The notes under the pieces were generated by a model. The model did no database searches. It was not told where the DNA came from and saw only the letters and a list, made by a program, of their open reading frames with translations. Position numbers and translations under genes: made by a program. This document shows, one piece after another, positions 33,365-42,081 of a stretch of DNA of 64,000 bases (within the stretch, counting starts at the first letter, position 1; the number at the start of each line of letters is the position of its first letter). The DNA is from JALHOM01 sp964615775 (GTDB taxonomy: Bacteria; Patescibacteriota; Saccharimonadia; Saccharimonadales; 2-12-FULL-41-12), in NCBI GenBank assembly GCA_964615775.1, contig CAZTQB010000001.1, forward strand, positions 102,398-166,397, given 5' to 3'.

Positions 33365-34554
33365 ACCACGACTCCTTTGTGTTTTTGGTAAGCCTGCATC
33401 AATATATCAGCACTCCTGTCCCAGCTCATTTTCTGTAACTCTTGGCAAACATTAGATAGTAGAGATTTGCCTAAACTATCGTTACGGACAAAACTAACTA
33501 TCTGATCAGCCATTTTGTCGGTATCCCAAAAATCAACTTTTAGACAATTTTTGAGTACTTCGGCTACGCCAGACTGCTTAGATACAAGAGATGGTGTGCC
33601 GTAAAATGCGGCTTCTAATGGCGTCAAGCCAAATGGTTCTGACACAGATGGCATGACAAATAAATCAATTATTCCAAAAGCGTCACGCAAATTTTTGCCC
33701 CTTTGAAAATCAGCAAAAATTACATTTTGACTAATACCAAGATGAGCTGCAAACTTGATAAGGTCACGTAGTTGATCACCTGAGCCAACAATCAAAAATA
33801 TTGTTTTTGGTTCTCTTTCTATAACTTTCTGTGCTGAAATTAATAGATTAGACAAGCCTTTTTGAATGGTTATTCGCCCAACGTTACCAATTACTTTGTA
33901 GCCATTGGCTTTCATTCGTAATAACAATTTGTACGAGTTGTCTTGGTCTAGATCCTGCATGTCGCCAAAGTCGATACTGTTGTGGGCTACGATAATTTTA
34001 TCGGCCGCAATTTCATATTCATTAATAATTTTTTTACGAGTTAGCTCGCTAACTGCCACAATTTTATCGGCCAGAAGAAAGGAGAGGTATTCTATTTCGT
34101 GAACAAGTGGGTTGCCAGATTTGCCGCCAGCTCGGTCAGACTCAATAGAGTGGACGTGCAGTATTAGGGGTTTGCCAAGTAGCTCTTTTGCTCTTAATCC
34201 AGCTCGGAAGGTTAGCCAATCGTGTGCATGAATCACGTCAAATTCTTTGCCAAAATCCATCTTAGCAATTGCCTCAACATACCTGTTCTGAATATCGTAA
34301 ACACTACCTTTCAGCGACATGTCAGATTCTTCTCGGTACTCTGCGGAGTCATAAACACCAGTTATCGAAACAACATCGGCAATTCTGGCAGAAATCACAT
34401 TCATAAAATTAAGATTGTGTTTAGCGGTGTAGGGAACCACAAAAGTGATATGGGCACCTTTTTTAGACAACGAACGACACAATTGCAAACAAGCGACTCC
34501 TAGACCACCACTGTTATGTGGTGGCAATTCCCAGCCCAACATCAATACTTTCAT
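33361..34554 (-). CDS. GT4-family glycosyltransferase, glycogen synthase-like
   Basis: 397 residues. GT-B fold: MKVLMLGWELPPHNSGGLGVACLQLCRSL (sugar-nucleotide/acceptor loop with GGLG), VIHAHDWLTFRAG, VGRITIQKGLSNLL and the E-x7-E motif in MPSVSEPFGLTPLEAAFYGTPSLV. It probably transfers glucose from a nucleotide sugar to an alpha-glucan, given the two amylase-type genes downstream; a trehalose- or glycolipid-forming role cannot be excluded. TATACT lies about 35 bases upstream and GAGG about 13 bases before the ATG. First gene of the operon. Confidence 0.82.
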   Translation of the reverse strand: MKVLMLGWELPPHNSGGLGVACLQLCRSLSKKGAHITFVVPYTAKHNLNFMNVISARIADVVSITGVYDSAEYREESDMSLKGSVYDIQNRYVEAIAKMDFGKEFDVIHAHDWLTFRAGLRAKELLGKPLILHVHSIESDRAGGKSGNPLVHEIEYLSFLLADKIVAVSELTRKKIINEYEIAADKIIVAHNSIDFGDMQDLDQDNSYKLLLRMKANGYKVIGNVGRITIQKGLSNLLISAQKVIEREPKTIFLIVGSGDQLRDLIKFAAHLGISQNVIFADFQRGKNLRDAFGIIDLFVMPSVSEPFGLTPLEAAFYGTPSLVSKQSGVAEVLKNCLKVDFWDTDKMADQIVSFVRNDSLGKSLLSNVCQELQKMSWDRSADILMQAYQKHKGVVV

Positions 34555-34648
34555 CTTATCTAGTGAATCCTCTTTTGTTTGATTTTAGTATAAGCTTTTT
34601 AATTTTTAAAAACAACTGCTTTTACAGATGAGAATATTTATTACTTAA

Positions 34649-34678
34649 TTGTTTTAAGCAGAAATATGTTAATATATT
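34649..34678 (+). promoter_or_regulatory. possible promoter of ileS T-box transcript
   Basis: TTGTTT at 34649-34654 and TATATT at 34673-34678 with an 18-base spacer; the start would fall about 34685, where the leader begins. The remaining 34555-34648 holds only the start region of the divergent glycosyltransferase transcript. Confidence 0.45.
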
Positions 34679-34681
34679 AAT

Positions 34682-34890
34682 AGAGACACCGAGAAAACTC
34701 GTAAGTGGTTATCAGCCATGAATGTCAGCAAGAAGAAAGGCTACTTGCTTAGTAGAACTTGCCGCAAATGCCTAGCGATATTGGGCAAGATTAAGTGCCA
34801 ACAGCAAATCATTTGTTTTGGAAGTCAGATGGTACCGCCCATAAAAAATAAAAGGGTTCTGACAGTCAAAATAAATGATTTTTTATTTTT
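34682..34890 (+). promoter_or_regulatory. T-box leader of ileS
   Basis: The T-box core TGGTACCGC lies at 34830-34838, matching the UGGNACCGC consensus that pairs with the uncharged tRNA end. The antiterminator fold is present: GTCAGA (34824-34829) with TCTGAC (34858-34863), the TGGTACCG bulge, then CCC (34838-34840) with GGG (34854-34856). The 140 bases upstream contain long helices as expected of stem I. It should sense uncharged tRNA-Ile. A clear alternative terminator is not visible; an A/T-only hairpin (34868-34890) just before the AAGGAG leaves open whether control is by transcription or translation. Confidence 0.75.
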
Positions 34891-34902
34891 AAGGAGCAAA
34901 AT

Positions 34903-37794
34903 ATGAAATTTAGAGCAAATACCAGAAGAAGAGCTTTAGAGTATGAGAAATTTTGGTTAGACAAATGGAAAAAAGAAGACACTTTTACGCAATCTGTTAA
35001 TGCTCGCCCAGAAAGTAACAGATGGGTATTTTATGATGGACCACCGTTTTTGACCGGCACTCCTCATCATGGGCATCTACTTGTTAGTACTATAAAAGAT
35101 ACTATGGGACGGTTCCATACCATGAAAGGTCAAAGAGTTGAGCGAACTTGGGGCTGGGATTGTCATGGCTTGCCGGCGGAGATTTACGTGGAAAAACAGC
35201 TTGGTATCAAAAGCAAAAAAGAAATTGGCACCAAAATTAGCATCGAAGATTATGTCAGAAAGTGCCGCGAAGCGATGGTCAAAACTGGTACTGAATGGGA
35301 AGATACGATAGATCGGATTGGTCGCTGGGTTGAGTTTGAAAATGCCTATAAAACTATGGATAAAGAGTATATGGAAAGTGTCTGGTGGGCATTTAAAGAG
35401 CTGTACGGAAGTGGCAAGATTTACGAAGGTGAAAAAATATTAGTTTACTGCACAAAAGACGCTACGCCAATTAGTAAATCCGAGGTTGCTATGGAAAATA
35501 GTTATCAACTAGACACCGACCCAAGCATTTTTGTTTACTTTAAATTAGAAGACATCAATGAATACTTGCTGATTTGGACAACAACACCGTGGACCTTGCC
35601 AGCAAACGTAGCAGTGGCGGTTAATCCAGATGAAGAATATTCGCTTGTTGAATTTGACGGCAAGAAACTCTATATAGCAAGCGAAACTGTTAGCCGAGTT
35701 ATGCAAGATGAAAAAAAGCAACCACTTGAGTATAGAGTTTTAAATAAGTTAAAGGGTAACAAATTAGTTGGTTTACGCTATGAACCATTATTCGAAAATC
35801 ATGGACCAAATGCTCACCGAATTTTGGCTGCCGATTTTGTGACAACCCAAGATGGCACTGGTTTAGTCCATGAAGCACCGGCATATGGTGAAGATGACTA
35901 TGAACTATGCAAAAAGGAACAAGTGCCAATTGTGTCTATAGTGGACGAAAATGGCAACTACACATCCGGTCGCTGGCTCGGAGAAAATATCTGGGAAATC
36001 AATAAAACAATTGCCAAAACACTAGTAGAAGAGGGAAAGGCATTAAAAATTGATTACATTAGACATGAATACCCACACTGCCATCGTTGTGGCACTAAAT
36101 TAATGTACAGAGCACACCCTAGCTGGTTTATGGATATTCAGTCGCAGAAGCAGGAAATGCTTCAGCAAAATGCTAAAACTTATTGGAATCCCGATAATCT
36201 TCGCACCGGCAGATTTAATAACATTATTGAACAAGCTCCAGATTGGAATTTAAGTCGCGACAGATACTGGGCAACACCAATCCCGGTCTGGAAAGGTTAT
36301 AGGCAAGATGGAACTGAAGTTATAAAAGTAATTGGTAGTTACGCCGAGTTCAAACAGCTAACAGGCAAAAAACTTGATGATTATCATTTACCAGAAGTTA
36401 TGGATGTAACTTTTAAGTGCGATGGAATAGAAATGCGTCACATTGGTAAAGTTTTGGATTGCTGGTTCGAGAGTGGCTCAATGCCGTTTGCCCAATTTCA
36501 TTACCCATTTGAAAATAAAACTAAATTTGAAGATAGTTTTCCGGCCGATTTTATTATTGAAGCAATCGATCAAACACGTGGCTGGTTTTATAGTTTACTA
36601 GCTGTTAATGTCGGGCTTTTCGGCAAAGCACCCTGGAAAAATTTGATTTGCACAGGTTTTATAAACGCTGCCGATGGTAAAAAAATGAGCAAAAAGCTCA
36701 AAAACTATACCGATCCTATCGAGCTCATGGACAATGTTTCAGCTGATAGTTTTAGGTTTTTGATGTTGGCATCACCCCTTACCAATGGTGAAAACTATGC
36801 ACTTGCCGATAAAGACGTGGTTGATGTTGGACGTAAATTAAGCATGATTTGGAATATGTATGACTTTTTTACAATGTATGCAGAAGTTGACAATTGGGAA
36901 TATGACGGAAAATTAGAAGATCCGCTCAATTCTCTTAAAAATCCACTGGATATCTGGATAGTTTCACGTCTACATCAATTAGTTGCCGAGTTGGAGGAGC
37001 GAATTGAAGCTAACGACTTGCAGAATGGGTTAAAGCCAGTTCTACCGTTTATAGATGACGCCAGTAACTGGTATGTGCGTCGTAGTCGACGACGTTTCTG
37101 GAAAAGCGAAGACGACACCGACAAAAATGATGCTTACAAAACTCTACACTACGTTTTATTGAGATTAGCTTATGCTTTGGCACCATTCACACCATTTTTG
37201 GCAGAAGAACTGCACTATAAACTGACTAATGATGAACAGTCAGTTCATCTAAAGGATTGGTTGCCGGCTGGGGGTGTCAATAATGATGTGGTTGAGGTTA
37301 TGGAATTTGTAAAAAAGATAGTCAACGAAGGACTCAGTCTAAGGTCTAAAGCCCAAATAAAAGTAAGACAACCTCTAAAAAAGATAGTGGTATCTGTACC
37401 CACGAAATCGAAGCAAAAACTTCAGGAGTACACCTATATGGTATTAGAAGAATTGAATATTAAGCAGTTAGAAATTTTATCTGGAGATAAATTTACAATT
37501 GATCTAGACACTGACATAACTTCAGAACTTAAGCAGGAGGGATTAATTCGCGAAGTTATAAGACATGTTCAAAACGCTCGTAAAAACGCAGGTCTCGATG
37601 TTGATAATCGTATAAATTTGAGCTTAAAAACGGATAACAAAGCTTTAGAAGCTGCTATCAAGCAATTTGAAAACGAAATTAGGTCTGAGACTCTAGCGAA
37701 GAGCATTACTTTGTCTCCTAAAAAGCATAACGAAGAAGTAAAAGTCGATAACTACAAGCTGACAATCGGCATAGAAAAAGCCCCTAGACAATAA
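34903..37794 (+). CDS. ileS: isoleucyl-tRNA synthetase, type 2-like
   Basis: 963 residues. GTPHHGHLL (HIGH motif, about 53-60), WDCHGLPAEIYVEKQLG, the editing domain with TTTPWTLPANVA, and GKKMSKKLKNYTDP (KMSKS form, about 594). The pattern DCHGLPxE-x-x-VEKxLG, TMDKEYMESVWWAFKEL and the KNYTDP after KMSKx are those of the eukaryote-like type 2 enzymes, which are known to be less sensitive to mupirocin. AAGGAG precedes the ATG. Expression is probably governed by the T-box leader; a terminator overlaps the 3' end. Confidence 0.96.
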   Translation: MKFRANTRRRALEYEKFWLDKWKKEDTFTQSVNARPESNRWVFYDGPPFLTGTPHHGHLLVSTIKDTMGRFHTMKGQRVERTWGWDCHGLPAEIYVEKQLGIKSKKEIGTKISIEDYVRKCREAMVKTGTEWEDTIDRIGRWVEFENAYKTMDKEYMESVWWAFKELYGSGKIYEGEKILVYCTKDATPISKSEVAMENSYQLDTDPSIFVYFKLEDINEYLLIWTTTPWTLPANVAVAVNPDEEYSLVEFDGKKLYIASETVSRVMQDEKKQPLEYRVLNKLKGNKLVGLRYEPLFENHGPNAHRILAADFVTTQDGTGLVHEAPAYGEDDYELCKKEQVPIVSIVDENGNYTSGRWLGENIWEINKTIAKTLVEEGKALKIDYIRHEYPHCHRCGTKLMYRAHPSWFMDIQSQKQEMLQQNAKTYWNPDNLRTGRFNNIIEQAPDWNLSRDRYWATPIPVWKGYRQDGTEVIKVIGSYAEFKQLTGKKLDDYHLPEVMDVTFKCDGIEMRHIGKVLDCWFESGSMPFAQFHYPFENKTKFEDSFPADFIIEAIDQTRGWFYSLLAVNVGLFGKAPWKNLICTGFINAADGKKMSKKLKNYTDPIELMDNVSADSFRFLMLASPLTNGENYALADKDVVDVGRKLSMIWNMYDFFTMYAEVDNWEYDGKLEDPLNSLKNPLDIWIVSRLHQLVAELEERIEANDLQNGLKPVLPFIDDASNWYVRRSRRRFWKSEDDTDKNDAYKTLHYVLLRLAYALAPFTPFLAEELHYKLTNDEQSVHLKDWLPAGGVNNDVVEVMEFVKKIVNEGLSLRSKAQIKVRQPLKKIVVSVPTKSKQKLQEYTYMVLEELNIKQLEILSGDKFTIDLDTDITSELKQEGLIREVIRHVQNARKNAGLDVDNRINLSLKTDNKALEAAIKQFENEIRSETLAKSITLSPKKHNEEVKVDNYKLTIGIEKAPRQ

Positions 37795-37808
37795 AAAGGG
37801 GCTTTTTG
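37775..37808 (+). terminator. rho-independent terminator of ileS
   Basis: AAAAAGCCCC (37775-37784) pairs with GGGGCTTTTT (37798-37807). The 5' arm lies in the last codons of ileS. Confidence 0.92.
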
Positions 37809-37828
37809 CTTATAATAGAGAAAATTAC

Positions 37829-38374
37829 TTATTCAGACTCTTTTTTAGTATTTTTAATACTACTTGTGCCAGTGTCAACCTTTAGTTTTCCGGTATAGTA
37901 TGGTCTAACCTGAAATAAAAAGTAAGCTCCTATCGCGACTCCAATTACTACGCCTACGAGATTCGCAACTTTTCCGTAATCTGTGAATGCTATCAAGACA
38001 TTAGAAACAATGTTTACTAAAAATGCCAAAAACAACAAATCCCAGCCATATTTCTTATATTGCTTTAATGGACTATAAGCCATTATATAAATAACAGATG
38101 TAACTACTAAAACAACCAAAGATATAGTAATCATTAATGACCAGTCATGCTTGACTGTTTCAACACCATAACTTCTAGCGATGCTATTAAGCCCGTTTAT
38201 TGAATCACTCACTTCATTAACCCACCTATATATGCCATAGGCAGAAAGTAGACCTATGATACCAAAAATTAATGTTAATATTGGTGCAATTTTAGCTAAA
38301 AAGTCTGTAAAACCTTTCGGTAAATTTGGTAATCCTTTAAAAGCATCAGCCAAAGCTGACTCTAGTGGTTGCAA
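37829..38374 (-). CDS. hypothetical four-helix membrane protein, start uncertain
   Basis: 181 residues if TTG at 38374 is used. After a soluble N-terminus (LESALADAFKGLPNLPKGFTDFLAKI) come four hydrophobic segments at about 30-48, 83-103, 112-132 and 140-157, and a polar Ser/Lys-rich tail. Not recognised. The frame is open to 38446 but has no ATG in the N-terminal part; a strong GGAGGGG lies at 38398-38392, with ACG or a more distant TTG as in-frame candidates. Lies convergent to ileS and divergent from mscL. Confidence 0.6.
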   Translation of the reverse strand: MQPLESALADAFKGLPNLPKGFTDFLAKIAPILTLIFGIIGLLSAYGIYRWVNEVSDSINGLNSIARSYGVETVKHDWSLMITISLVVLVVTSVIYIMAYSPLKQYKKYGWDLLFLAFLVNIVSNVLIAFTDYGKVANLVGVVIGVAIGAYFLFQVRPYYTGKLKVDTGTSSIKNTKKESE

Positions 38375-38454
38375 AAATCCTAATTGCGTTTCCCCTCCTA
38401 ATTTAGTTGATAATTTTATTCTATTTGTTGTACAAATTAAACGCAAGCTGATTT

Positions 38455-38483
38455 TTTACTTTTTTTGAGCGAAACAGTATAAT
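38455..38483 (+). promoter_or_regulatory. probable promoter of mscL
   Basis: TTTACT at 38455-38460, 17-base spacer, TATAAT at 38478-38483; leader of about 25 bases containing AAAGGAG. Confidence 0.65.
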
Positions 38484-38514
38484 TAAGCCATCAAATAATT
38501 TAAAGGAGTGTGTT

Positions 38515-38844
38515 ATGCACAAAGAATTATTAAAATTTATGCACTTTGTAAGAGAGCATGGTGTAGTTGGCTTGGCCGTTGGTTTGGCTATTGGTACACA
38601 AGTAGGTGATACCGTAAAGGTAATTGTAGAAGGTGTTATTAACCCAATTGTTGGTTTTTTGATCGGTAACGTCGAAGGTTTGCAGGCAGCAAAGTTCACC
38701 TTAGCTACTGGAGATCGTAGTATGACGATTATGTGGGGTTCAGTTGTATCATCTTTGATTACACTTTTGGCAGTATCGGCATTAATCTACTACATAGTCA
38801 TGGGTCTCAAGCTCGACAAGGCAGATAAGAAAAAAGCTGACTAG
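38515..38844 (+). CDS. mscL: large-conductance mechanosensitive channel MscL
   Basis: 109 residues. FVREHGVVGLAVGLAIGTQVGDTVKVIVEGVINPIVGFLIG is a clear MscL first helix and loop, and the second hydrophobic segment (SLITLLAVSALIYYIVMGLKL) is followed by a charged tail KADKKKAD. It is shorter than the E. coli protein (136). It opens under membrane tension to release solutes during osmotic downshock, which suits a cell that makes trehalose. AAAGGAG is seven bases before the ATG. Confidence 0.85.
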   Translation: MHKELLKFMHFVREHGVVGLAVGLAIGTQVGDTVKVIVEGVINPIVGFLIGNVEGLQAAKFTLATGDRSMTIMWGSVVSSLITLLAVSALIYYIVMGLKLDKADKKKAD

Positions 38845-38891
38845 GTTAACAAAGAATTGCTTCGTAACCTTAAAGTAAGATTTAAATAATT

Positions 38892-38935
38892 AAAAAACTC
38901 ACTGCAAAAAAATAATCATTTGCAGTGAGTTTTTG
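38892..38935. terminator. bidirectional terminator between mscL and the restriction gene
   Basis: AAAAACTCACTGCA (38893-38905) pairs with TGCAGTGAGTTTTT (38921-38934), 13 bp with T runs on both strands. Serves the convergent mscL and restriction-endonuclease transcripts. Confidence 0.9.
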
Positions 38936-38950
38936 TTTATTAAATCTAGC

Positions 38951-40060
38951 CTAAAAGTTTTTTGTGATCAGCTGATTCAGGGTGCTTTTATGTATCATGT
39001 CGAGTTCGGTGTCACTCTCAACCAGTTCAGAATATTTGTTTAAAAAATCCTTAGGGCTAGAAACTAGCCTTAAATAATAACTTAAAGTTTGATATAGTCC
39101 GTTGGTCATGACCTGACAACCATGCTCACGCTTAATTTTGACTATCATTTGGTTGATTTCATAAACCTCGACTGGATCCGACTCAACGCCAGAAAGAATA
39201 TAGTACCGCGAAACACCGAATTTATTAATTTTTTCATAAGCTACTCGCACCATGTGAGCTGTAATAGGTTTATCTAACTTTACTTCGACAGCTTCAAAAA
39301 CCACACTATCTCTAGCTACCTGTATATCAACAGCACTCTTTGATGACCTATCTGAGGCTGTATGGCTGCCTAGTTGCAGTAAGTTGGCACCTGAATATCG
39401 TTTCATTTCTGAAACTAACATCGAATAAATTGCATAAAAAGCCAAAACTGGTAATTTGGAGGCACCATGAGTGTTGTATTGCTTATTAAAATGTTCTTCT
39501 AGCATAACGATTATTTTTGCTATTTCGATATCGTTTGATGAAATACGCTTTATCTCAATATTATTATTTTCCCTAAATCTTACACCGCCATTTAATAACA
39601 CTCGCAACGCATCTTCAGCTGAATTTTTACCATCTTGTATGTAAGCTACTGTTCTTAAGAACGACTGCTTAAGGTCATTTGGGGTAATTTTGCCACCAAA
39701 GTTCATATCAAATGCTTGTGGCAGCTCTAAACTACGTGTTAACCATCCGCTTTCTGCCATTGCTGGCAGTTTTAACTCTTTTAAGGTGGGTGTTATATAC
39801 TTAGTATCAAAACTTCGTCCAGAAAACCCATTGGGTAGTTCAGTTCGAGCATTTCTTATATCTTGCTCTGGGTGTAATGATTTATAAAATGCAAGAGTTA
39901 TTAGCACAGTGTAAACGGCTTTATTGCTAGCTATTCTCGAGATAATACGATCAATATCAATGGTTAATTGATCATCAAGCTTTACAATTACGTCGGAAAC
40001 GTCTGTAGATGATTCGTAAAATTTCATAAATTTTTGCTTTATATCATCACTATTACTCAT
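38951..40060 (-). CDS. type II restriction endonuclease, SacI-like
   Basis: 369 residues. The N-terminal half has GFSGRSFDTKYITPTLKE and ESGWLTRSLELPQAFDMNF, which I recognise as features of the SacI-type restriction enzyme family (recognition GAGCTC). A PD-(D/E)xK-like core follows: Asp245 in SAVDIQV and Glu259-x-Lys261 in AVEVK. It should cut DNA not methylated by the neighbouring C5 methyltransferase. The start overlaps the methyltransferase stop by four bases, so the pair is co-translated. Family assignment is from memory and GAGCTC as target is an inference. Confidence 0.65.
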   Translation of the reverse strand: MSNSDDIKQKFMKFYESSTDVSDVIVKLDDQLTIDIDRIISRIASNKAVYTVLITLAFYKSLHPEQDIRNARTELPNGFSGRSFDTKYITPTLKELKLPAMAESGWLTRSLELPQAFDMNFGGKITPNDLKQSFLRTVAYIQDGKNSAEDALRVLLNGGVRFRENNNIEIKRISSNDIEIAKIIVMLEEHFNKQYNTHGASKLPVLAFYAIYSMLVSEMKRYSGANLLQLGSHTASDRSSKSAVDIQVARDSVVFEAVEVKLDKPITAHMVRVAYEKINKFGVSRYYILSGVESDPVEVYEINQMIVKIKREHGCQVMTNGLYQTLSYYLRLVSSPKDFLNKYSELVESDTELDMIHKSTLNQLITKNF

Positions 40061-41103
40061 AATTTGTACTGCTCCTTAATTTGCTCATAAACTGCCTCGA
40101 TCATCGGTATCGCGACAGCATTACCAATCTGATTATATGCCGCCGATAATTTTTTGTTTTTTTTAAAAAACTCCGGAAAACCTTGTAGCCTGTAAGCTTC
40201 ATCTATAGACAGTTTCCGAACTTTTGCTCCGTCATAAATCCAAAACCGACCAGAACTTTCCTGAGAAGGTAGAGTTGGGTGAGTGCCATTAATATGATAG
40301 ATTCGATTTGGCTGCTTGTGGACTCGAGATAAATGCTCAGTATTTGGTCGAGTACCGGCCGTCCTGATGGCTTTATTGCGATAACCACAAAAAATTAATC
40401 CTGATGGCTGCTGCTTCCAAAGTTTCTCTGGCAAAATTGTATATTCCTTTTGATCTAAATATTCAAAATCACCATCTTTGTCCAAAATATCTTTGATTGC
40501 TTCATGCGGTTGAGTTTTTATTTGAGAAAAATCGAATGATTTAGTTTTGCTAGCAATTATTACAATACGTTCTCTGTTCTGAGCCAAGCCAAAATTTTTT
40601 GCATTCAATAGTTGCCAAGAAGTTATATAGCCAGCATTTGCTAGCTCCTCAAGAATCACACGAAGTGTATTACCATTATCATGATGCACTAGGTGCTTAA
40701 CATTTTCTAAAAACACAATTTTTGGCTGCTTTGCCTTAACTATCTCTATGATATTAAAAAAAAGTGTACCTCTTGTATCATTGAAACCTTTTTGTTGGCC
40801 AGATATCGAAAACGGCTGACACGGAAAACCTGCACAAAGAACATCGTGATTAGCAACTTTTTTCGGATTGACTTTTGTTAGATCACTAGCAAAATCACTG
40901 TAAAAAAGCTGATTTTCCGAAGCTTTATCTGGCTTTACTTTAAATAAATTAGGTGAAATGTTTTTAAAATTTTCTTCATATGTAATCCGGGAATAGCTAT
41001 CCCAATCTGCTGCGAATACACATTTTGCACCCAAATTATGCAATGCATAATGAAATCCACCAATTCCAGAGAAAAGGTCAACAAAAGTAGTTGTATTTTT
41101 CAT
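40057..41103 (-). CDS. DNA (cytosine-5) methyltransferase of a restriction-modification pair
   Basis: 348 residues. Motif I FSGIGGFHYAL (11-16 core), motif IV GFPCQPFS with the catalytic Cys95, motif VI FLENVKHL (133-135), motif VIII QNRERI (175-180), and a C-terminal GNAVAIPMIEAVYEQI motif X. The target-recognition region lies about 200-290. It transfers a methyl group from S-adenosylmethionine to C5 of cytosine, protecting the host from the overlapping endonuclease. First gene of the minus-strand pair, at the border of the accessory region. Confidence 0.95.
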   Translation of the reverse strand: MKNTTTFVDLFSGIGGFHYALHNLGAKCVFAADWDSYSRITYEENFKNISPNLFKVKPDKASENQLFYSDFASDLTKVNPKKVANHDVLCAGFPCQPFSISGQQKGFNDTRGTLFFNIIEIVKAKQPKIVFLENVKHLVHHDNGNTLRVILEELANAGYITSWQLLNAKNFGLAQNRERIVIIASKTKSFDFSQIKTQPHEAIKDILDKDGDFEYLDQKEYTILPEKLWKQQPSGLIFCGYRNKAIRTAGTRPNTEHLSRVHKQPNRIYHINGTHPTLPSQESSGRFWIYDGAKVRKLSIDEAYRLQGFPEFFKKNKKLSAAYNQIGNAVAIPMIEAVYEQIKEQYKL

Positions 41104-41325
41104 AAAATATTTTGGCAGCCCCTAAAGGACGCAATATGTAACCCCGAACTGCCATTTGAAATTATATCCGATATACTCAGACCAATACTAGATAGACACG
41201 GTTATACACCACTATTGGCATAGGGGGGTATGCCCCTTAGTTATGTGAAATAAGTACTCCGCCTATACAATGCCGAATTTTTCCGTCTGAATAAAACCAA
41301 GCTTTTTTGTATTACAGATAGTTGG
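41104..41325. other. non-coding border region with a G6-loop hairpin
   Basis: No supported gene. It has a perfect GGCATA/TATGCC stem around six Gs (41217-41234), striking in AT-rich DNA. ATAGGGGGGT occurs here and again, inverted, at 60347-60356. A 13-base stretch (GATAGACACGGTT) recurs at the start of the replication gene (43334). It is a plausible left border or origin region of the mobile segment. Confidence 0.4.
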
Positions 41326-41940
41326 CTATAAACCTACTGCATCTGCACCGTGTGCGGCTTGCTCAGGCGTAAATTTGTCATATTCTAACTGTGCAATCAA
41401 GCTACCCCGTGAGAATGATGAATACGCCATATAATCTTTTGCTTTCTTTGCAGCTTGTTCCATCCAATCTGCACCAGAATTATCAGCACCATATTTTGCA
41501 TCTTCTGGTGAAAATTTTTCATATTCTAACTGTGCAATCAATCCGCCATACGAAAATGCGGTATAACTGAGATAATCCTTCGCTTTGCGGACAGCATTTT
41601 TCTGACTTACTGTTTCAGCTGGTTTAGCAGGTTCGGCTGGTTTAGTTGGTGTTGTGGTTGCTGGCTCGGTTGTAGTTGTTTCTTGTTGCTGGCTTGTTGC
41701 TGCTTGATCTTTATTAGTGTTTGCGTTTTGCTGAGTAGTATCTGTTGTGGCTACGCCAATTATAATAGGCAGCATCACTACTGCAACGACAGCTGTAACA
41801 GCAATTTTTACTCCCTGACCCCACTTTGATTTAGCCCAAGCATACCAGACTATAAAGTATGGAAAGAACAGAATTGCAACGACTAAACCCCAACCGTGCT
41901 TATACCATTCAGATTTTTTAGGTTCATTTTCTTTTGTCAT
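41326..41940 (-). CDS. Ltp-family membrane protein (superinfection-exclusion-like)
   Basis: 204 residues. Two hydrophobic segments (LVVAILFFPYFIVWYAWA, VKIAVTAVVAVVMLPIIIGVA) lie before residue 70, then a Thr/Pro/Ala-rich linker of about 45 residues, then two tandem repeats of about 45 residues (KAKDYLSYTAFSYGGLIAQLEYEKFSPEDAKYGAD; KAKDYMAYSSFSRGSLIAQLEYDKFTPEQAAHGAD). These repeats are those of the host-cell-surface lipoprotein family that includes Ltp of Streptococcus phage TP-J34, which blocks DNA entry of other phages. There is no lipobox here. Given the island setting, exclusion of competing phages is a reasonable inference. Confidence 0.75.
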   Translation of the reverse strand: MTKENEPKKSEWYKHGWGLVVAILFFPYFIVWYAWAKSKWGQGVKIAVTAVVAVVMLPIIIGVATTDTTQQNANTNKDQAATSQQQETTTTEPATTTPTKPAEPAKPAETVSQKNAVRKAKDYLSYTAFSYGGLIAQLEYEKFSPEDAKYGADNSGADWMEQAAKKAKDYMAYSSFSRGSLIAQLEYDKFTPEQAAHGADAVGL

Positions 41941-42081
41941 AATTGTTCCTTCCTTACTGTTCTTTACGAATGTTGTTGTAATTGCTTAGCAATGCTATTT
42001 GTAATAGTAGCACAAATTACTTATCGTTCGTTATTAAATGTCATCATATTTTTGTATACTTAGAACAGGAATTGATGGTGT

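Noticed and set aside
34718..34906. 62-codon open frame before ileS
   Set aside because: It lies across the T-box leader and its antiterminator; composition looks unlike a protein.
37811..37816. TATAAT after the ileS terminator
   Set aside because: Points into the 3' end of a convergent gene with nothing downstream on the plus strand.
41038..41223. 61-codon frame at the island border ending DRHGYTPLLA
   Set aside because: Begins inside the methyltransferase on the opposite strand; only a 13-base match to the Rep gene start, no family likeness.
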